In this document: piece after piece, positions 58,518 to 64,000 of the stretch
How positions within the stretch are numbered: the first letter of the stretch is position 1
Layout of the letters: each line of letters begins with the position of its first letter
Assembly: GCA_015680685.1 (NCBI GenBank)
Contig: MNCI01038211.1
Location: 515,859 to 579,858 of the forward strand
Length of the DNA stretch: 64,000 nucleotides
DNA from: Gnetum montanum
Lineage: Eukaryota; Streptophyta; Gnetopsida; Gnetales; Gnetaceae
Reading direction: 5' to 3'
Translations under genes and position numbers: made by a program
Notes under the pieces: generated by a model
Database searches by the model: none
What the model was told of the DNA's origin: nothing
What the model saw: the letters and a program-made list of their open reading frames with translations, nothing else

Positions 58518-59638
58518 TTACTGACAAAAACATGGAAATGTTTTGCATTCTTTGTTGATGTCTTTTAGTTCAATCCTCAAAACATCAACAAAGAGGACCC
58601 AATGAAACACCTCAAGAAAATTTATGAGACATACAAAAAGCCTGGTAGACAAAATTTGCATTGTAATTTGATAGGCATTCAAAGGTAGATTTAATTTCTT
58701 TGTTTTCTCATCAAAAATTCCATCTTCTGACCCTATTTCGGCAATAATTTTGGACTATCTTTAATATGTAAAGTGAAATTTATAGTCCACATGCTATGAA
58801 TTTCATTTATGCCAACATGTGAGGGTCAAAATGCTAAATATGCTATCAATTTCAAGCAAAAAAGTCAAAAATGTTGTTGACCTATACACTATTCCTTTGG
58901 CCATGAAAATAGCCTAAATACACTACCAAAGCATGACATAAAAAGTTAAAAATGCTATTGATTCATACACTACACTTCTTGCCATGAAAATGATCCAAAA
59001 ACATAATGTAATGCTCCAAAAAGTGTATGGGAATGTAATAGATATTAGCATAACAAATTCAAGGCCTATTTAAGCCAAATTGAACATCATTTTTCAAATA
59101 TTTTAGCACATTTTTTAAAAAGAGATCACTTGGCAGCAACAAAGACCTTTTTGGCAACAAAGAAAAAATTCTTGCAACCTTTTCATAGCCTTTTTTAGCA
59201 TAGATCACTAGAGTAGAAGACCCTGTAGTAGCATTCACTATAGTGCAAATTCATTAGGAGACTAGCGTAGATCTAGTGCAAGACACACCCTCTCATCTAC
59301 ACCAAATTTCAAGAATATTTTTGTGTTCTCAATATTTTAAAGCCTACCCATCTGTATTTTCTAAACTTGTTTATTCTCAACATTTTGACAACATGCCTTA
59401 TTTTGGCTAAATTGCCTCTTATTTTCTCTTAATCTATTCTTTAGATTAGCGTTGAATTACTACTTTATATGTTTTCACTCATTTACATTTATCACATCTG
59501 GTAATAGATTTTTAAGTCCTTATGCGAATAGCATGACTATTTAAGGTGCTCTAGATCTTTCTAAGACCCATGAATCTTGGAGTTAAAACTATTTTGTATG
59601 CATCATTTTGATTTTCAAGAAATTATTTTTTTTCATTG
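58518..59638 (+). repeat. 3' LTR of element 5
   Basis: 1121 bp aligned with 31396-32512 and, inverted, with the solo LTR 27670-28772. It ends TTTTTTTTCATTG. Confidence 0.8.
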
Positions 59639-61192
59639 CTACAATGCACATGAGGCGCTATTGAAAATCATGGTCTAACATTAGTGAAGGTGGATGATTT
59701 TTGGACAAAATTCATATAGAGGTAGGATATCAAACTAGAAGGAAAAATCCATGGTGGTTGGAGAAATTAAGGGAAATGGATTTGCAATAGATGACAGCTA
59801 AAAAATGTATGCAATTGTATTGGTTTTTGTGGATTTATCAGAGACATTGGATTAAAAATGACAATATTGTATGAATTTTTGTAAGATCAAGATTGTTTAA
59901 TTTGAAATGATGGTAACTAAATCCCACAAGATAAAATCTAATTACAAAGAAAATTTTTTTTAACCAACTTTGAAAATGTTGAACCTAAATTGTTTTGTTT
60001 GACGAATGACTTTTGTTGGTAAGATGAGCTTGTTGTAGTTGGAGAATTAAATTTGGTCTAGATAGCAATTGCCTCTTTGCATTCCTTATCATCATAACAA
60101 GTTGATAAGTAGGCATAATGCATTTTTACTTAGTTGCTAATGGAAAATGAAAAATGGAAAGAGCTTTCATACTTAGTAGGAATATTGAGGGGCTCATTTT
60201 CTATGCTTGTTACACATTTTTCATGCACTACATTATTATCAACAAATGAATTTGATTTTTATGTAAGATAACTTTTACTTTTTAACATAGATAAATCATC
60301 TTCTATAAAATATATGATAAATTTTAATCATTTCATATTCTGAATCAAAGTACCTATAACCTTATGTCTTTGTTTCATATCCCATGAAAAAACAAAGTTT
60401 TTCTTTTTCATCTAACTTTTTTAGGTATTAAAACATAAAAGATGGAACAAAATACTTTAAACTGTAAAATATTTTGTTTTCTTTTAGACCAAAATGCATA
60501 TGGAGTATCTTCTTATAATATTTTTGTGGGTATCTAGCTTAATAAATAAATTGCAATTAAACATGTTTTTTCCCAAAAGTGATTTGGCAATCCTACTTAA
60601 TGTAATAAACATATAGACATCTCAACAATAATTTAACGTTTTCTTTCTATCACACCATTTTATTTAGGTGTATAAGAAAAATTATTTTCATGTAATATGT
60701 CATTGTTCCTTAAAAAATCCTCAAAATCATGGCTTGTAAATTTACCACCCCTATCATTCCAAATCTTCATTAACTTTGTTTGCTTTTTGATTTTATACTT
60801 CATTTTTGAAAATTTTAAAATGTTCTAAGGCTTGATCTTCTATTTTTAAAAATAACCCCATATCATCCTTCAAAAATAATCAACCAAAACATATAAATAT
60901 CTGTTCTTATCCAAACTTAAAGTTTGCATAGATCCACATAAATTCATGTGAACTAGATCTAAGCAATTTTTGTGATTTAGATTCTCTATGGAAAAATGGC
61001 AATATTTTGGCTTTACCAATTATGAAAACTTCACAGTTTAATTACATCTAGCATTGAAAAATGATCCACACCTTTAACCAAGCCTTTCTTGTGCATCAAT
61101 TCCATTGATTTGAAGTTGACATGGCCCGATCATGCATGCCATAGCCATGTTTTGTCACATATAGCCATCAAACATTTTATATCCTTCTGAAC
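59639..61192 (-). pseudogene. integrase and following part of copia C
   Basis: Minus-strand pieces: YLFLKDDMGLFLKIEDQALE region near 60840-60890 (integrase core), SRIAKSLLGKNMFNCNL near 60550-60600, SWDMKQRHKVIGTLIQNMK near 60340-60395. The sequence is badly frame-shifted. From about 60130 to the Tat insertion no domain is clear; this should be the linker into RT, whose rest is at 31395-29859. Confidence 0.6.
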
Positions 61193-61590
61193 CTACAACT
61201 TATACATTCTATTTTGACTCATTGGAAGAATATTTAGTTCTTGATCTTTCTCCTCATTTGATATTTTACATACATCATCTATAAATTCCACTTTATATTT
61301 TTTACAGCATAGTTTACCAACACTTAAAAATTTTTTCTTTAGATCTAGAACATAATAAATATCAATGGTGTTATATTTGCTACCTATTTTTGTCTTAAAG
61401 GTAACTAATCTAATGTCAATGATTGTCACTCTTCTGCCAATTTCAACTATGACTCCTCCTTCATGATTCTTCATATTGGTTAATAATTCCTTATGTCTTG
61501 TCATATGATGACTACATCCACTATCAACATACCAAACATTGTTACTTAAGTTTTGATTAGTTGTTGTGACCAAGGATTTTTTAGTTTTTC
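61193..61590 (-). pseudogene. protease / pre-integrase of copia C
   Basis: An open 126-codon frame: NVWYVDSGCSHHMTRHKELL keeps the D-S-G protease active site with the following His residues. The pre-integrase part ends with LPMSQNRMYKL. It is the best preserved piece of this element. Confidence 0.8.
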
Positions 61591-62520
61591 CTTCATGAAA
61601 AACATCTCCTATGATTTGTTTACTTTTTCAAAGTAATTTGTAGTAGCCTTTTATTGAAGTATCTTCTTCTTCCAACATACTAACTCATTATGGTTATCCA
61701 CATCCATTTCTTTCTTTTGATTTGTTTGAATCAAACCCACCTTAGCCACATCCATGTCCTCTATTGCAACCACCTCTTCTACCTCAATTATGTCCATGTC
61801 CTTAATTTAAGGACTCCCCATGAAATTTTCATTATTGACTAGGGTGTTTCTTGACCTATCTAGACTTGGAAAGCATTAATTGTTGTTTTTTCTCTTTGAT
61901 TAATTCTTTGCTCAAAATTCTTCAAGCTACCAATGAGCTTGACCATGGTTAACTTCTATAGATCTCCAACTTTTTCAATTGCAAAGATTATTAGATCAAA
62001 TTGTCTAGCTAGATTTTAGAGGATCTATGTCATAATATTTAATTCATCTAATGCTTAAAGTCCATTCATAACCTCTTGTGTTCTACTGATGTATTAATTA
62101 AGCAACTCAGACTTCTTCATTGAAAGAGTTTTAAAATCTCTATTGAGCATTTGTAACTTGACCATTCTAACACATTCTAAGCCTTCATAAACTTCTTATA
62201 GATCATTCTAAGCATGTGTTGCATAAACATACTCAACAATATTTGGAAAGATTGTTCAATCCAAGTCATTTTAAAGGATGAACAATGCTCTGGCATCTCT
62301 TCTTCATGTCTCCTTCAAATCAACTTTGGCCTTGTCATCAAGAGCTCTAAATGCTATAGGATTTTTGATGTCATTAAATCCTAAAGAGATTAGATTCCAA
62401 AGATTTTTAGAGATCAAAAAGATCTTCATATTAGCACCCTAGTACTCATAATCTTATCTAGTAAAGATAGGAACCTAAAGAGACATGATACTAAAATTGT
62501 TTTGTGCTATGATATGTAGA
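61591..62520 (-). pseudogene. gag of copia C (UBN2-type)
   Basis: Minus-strand frame with stops: ARALFILQNDLDXTIFPNIV, LECVRMVKLQMLNRDFKTLS, KSELLN, TMVKLIGSLKNFEQRIN. These are the successive helices of copia gag. A degraded Cys/Arg-rich end near 61700-61800 replaces the zinc knuckle. Confidence 0.75.
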
Positions 62521-62541
62521 AGGTTCTATGAACAATTCAAA

Positions 62542-62555
62542 CTCTCTAATACCAA
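62542..62555 (-). promoter_or_regulatory. PBS of copia C, tRNA-iMet type
   Basis: The minus strand reads TTGGTATTAGAGAG next to the LTR, matching the initiator tRNA-Met PBS with one or two changes. Confidence 0.75.
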
Positions 62556-62557
62556 AT

Positions 62558-62847
62558 AAAAAAACTAAGGAACCTGGGATCCTAATGTAAGAAAACAAAC
62601 TAAAAAGAAAACACACCCTAAAATAATAACTATTGAATTAAACTCTCTTATTTAGCTTCATAATATGAAGGAACATTTATACTATAGTATATGTTATTCT
62701 TGGAACAGATAGATTTAAGGGATTAACCCTATCATAATGAGGCTTGTTAGGAATTCTACTTTATTTAGGTAATAAGATAAATGTGGCTATTTTTGACATT
62801 GATAGATCATCATGAGGATGGATGGTTTTCATCACATCCTTTCAACA
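62558..62847 (-). repeat. 5' LTR of copia C
   Basis: Partner of 29552-29842. On the minus strand it begins TGTTGAAAGGATGTGATG. The inner edge is set by the PBS. Confidence 0.8.
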
Positions 62848-63124
62848 TATACATGGTATATATGAAACATATAAAGTACCTTTCAACATGACTGTACTTT
62901 CATAACTACCTTTGAATTTTAACCTTGATTTTTACTTTTTATAAAAAAAATTTAAACATTTTCATTTTCTTAAATATGTTTTCCAAATTTTCTCTTGACT
63001 AATACCCTCAATGTTTAAACATGTGTAATAGCCATATACAAACTCCAAATCAAGTTCTGTTTGAAACTATAGTATCCTTAACAAGTACACTATACAATCA
63101 TATACTAAAATCATATTATTCCAA
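62848..63124. other. AT-rich stretch without genes
   Basis: There is no coding frame. It separates copia C from the gypsy gag and may be its leader or LTR tail. Confidence 0.4.
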
Positions 63125-63990
63125 TTTAGTGGATGAAGAGGAAGGAAAATTCAGCTATGAGAGTATAGAAATCCATTAGCCAAGGATTTTAAATGGAGGG
63201 AATCCTATTCCTTACATAAAGATTTCAAGGGCTCCAATTATGGTAGATACTTCTTCTCCAAGCAAGCTAAATGAAAAGGATGAAGAAAGACTTGCTAGAG
63301 CATTCATAAATTCTACAAGACTTTCATACATAGAGTTGAAGTCTTTCAATGGTATAGATGACACCAATACTTTTGCAAGTTGGCTAAAGGCACTTAAAAA
63401 AGCATTTTCAATTGGCAAAGATACTAAATAACTAAAGGGTACCTATTGCTGAATCCATATTAGAAGGTATAGATTTTACTTGGTGGAAAAAAAAGTATCA
63501 AGATTATGAAAGATGAAATAGTCAACCCATTAGATATGGGATCCAATGAAAATAATACAAGTTGAAAAGAAATTCTGAATAGTCTCGTTAGAGACAAAAG
63601 ATTATTAGGAAGTTAAATTCCTAAGATAAGGTAACAAGATTGTCAAAGATTTCTACTTTCAATTTTTGGATCTATTTCATTAAGCTAAGGTAAACTGAAG
63701 AAGTATGAATAGGCTTCAATCTTTTTAAGAGGTCTCAAAATGATATATGAGTAGGATTTGTCTTTTTATGAGCTATAAACCCTTGATGAGGCTTATGAAT
63801 TAGCACTCAATGGTGAGAATAAATTAAGTGGGTTTGGAAATAAGAGCAAACAAAATTCCAACTAAAAGGATAAGGGATCCAAAAATGAAAAAGGGTCCAA
63901 GTCCAAATCTAAAGATAAGAATGGTAGCCATGATAAGAATATTGAAGGAGGTGATGAGAAGGGCAAAGCTAAGAAGAACCAAGGTATTTA
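63125..63990 (+). pseudogene. gypsy gag, right window edge
   Basis: An open part at 63240-63431 (MVDTSSPSKLNEKDEERLAR, IELKSFNGIDDTNTFASWLK) is the start of a capsid-type gag domain. It continues with stops through ALNGENKLSGFGNKSKQNS to a Lys/Ser/Asp-rich tail near 63850-63990. Its upstream stretch (63125-63185) matches the gag N-terminus at 600-660, so the same family stands at both ends of the window. The element runs out of the window. Confidence 0.65.
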
Positions 63991-64000
63991 AGACAAGGGC

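Larger units (their letters stand above)
31396..59638 (+). mobile_element. Tat-lineage gypsy, element 5
   Basis: A plus-strand Ty3/gypsy with LTRs of 1117 and 1121 bp, gag (33.8-35.8 kb), protease (36.0-36.9 kb), then 17.5 kb of locus D, Athila element 2 and repeats, then RT, RNase H and integrase (54.5-57.5 kb), PPT and 3' LTR. The His/Cys gag motif, protease linker and integrase C-terminus are of Tat type as I know it. It interrupts copia C. Flanking 5-mers (GACTA left, CTACA right) do not match, so the duplication is lost or the ends are slightly off. Confidence 0.75.
29552..62847 (-). mobile_element. copia element C, host of the nested Tat and Athila insertions
   Basis: A minus-strand Ty1/copia element with two 290-bp LTRs (62558-62847 at its 5' end and 29552-29842 at its 3' end), a tRNA-iMet PBS, gag, protease and integrase on the right and RT/RNase H on the left. 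The 28 kb between RT and integrase is foreign: Tat element 5 with everything inside it. RNase H wording suggests the Tork branch. No clear target-site duplication remains. Confidence 0.75.

Overview
This window is plant nuclear DNA built almost entirely of old, nested LTR retrotransposons. The evidence is Ty1/copia and Ty3/gypsy gag-pol remnants, LTRs with matching primer-binding sites (PBS, tRNA-iMet and tRNA-Asp type), polypurine tracts (PPT), GT-AG introns, heavy stop-codon decay dominated by C-to-T/G-to-A changes, and no bacterial-type genes or operons. The amount of nesting suggests a large-genome seed plant. I cannot name the species, and I see no intact host gene, tRNA or rRNA.

Layout. 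1-1.6 kb: two gypsy 5' ends (LTR end, tRNA-iMet PBS, gag start). 1.6-8.5 kb: a SIRE-like copia element (LTR, gag, protease, integrase, RNase H) that has lost most of its RT and carries a downstream accessory ORF. 8.5-11.5 kb: a CpG-retaining segment of unknown origin, an LTR-type promoter, an assembly gap and a second LTR family (called H). 11.54-20.15 kb: a second copy of the copia LTR, split by Athila element 1 (11739-19289, minus strand, 5-bp duplication CAAAG). Element 1 carries a 924-codon frame in the env position. 20.1-27.2 kb: an H-LTR/Athila gag remnant (element 4) and a short internally deleted Athila (element 3). 27.67-28.77 kb: a solo Tat-type LTR with target-site duplication CTAAG.

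29.55-62.85 kb is a four-layer nest. A copia element C (minus) holds a Tat-lineage gypsy (element 5, plus, 31396-59638). Between the protease and RT of element 5 lies a minus-strand, intron-containing coding remnant (locus D). Locus D is in turn split by Athila element 2 (40154-49661, minus, both LTRs present). 62.85-64 kb: another gypsy gag.

Most promising observations: (a) the env-position frame of Athila element 1, resembling plant-transposon accessory proteins followed by coiled coils, with its own LTR-like palindrome and TATA box upstream and a PPT-like motif on each side of the module; (b) locus D, which seems to have the same protein plan but with four clear GT-AG introns; (c) a 10-11 bp periodic repeat over about 650 bp. 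None of the elements looks coding-competent. Comparisons between copies were made by eye, so boundaries without a duplicated target site are approximate.
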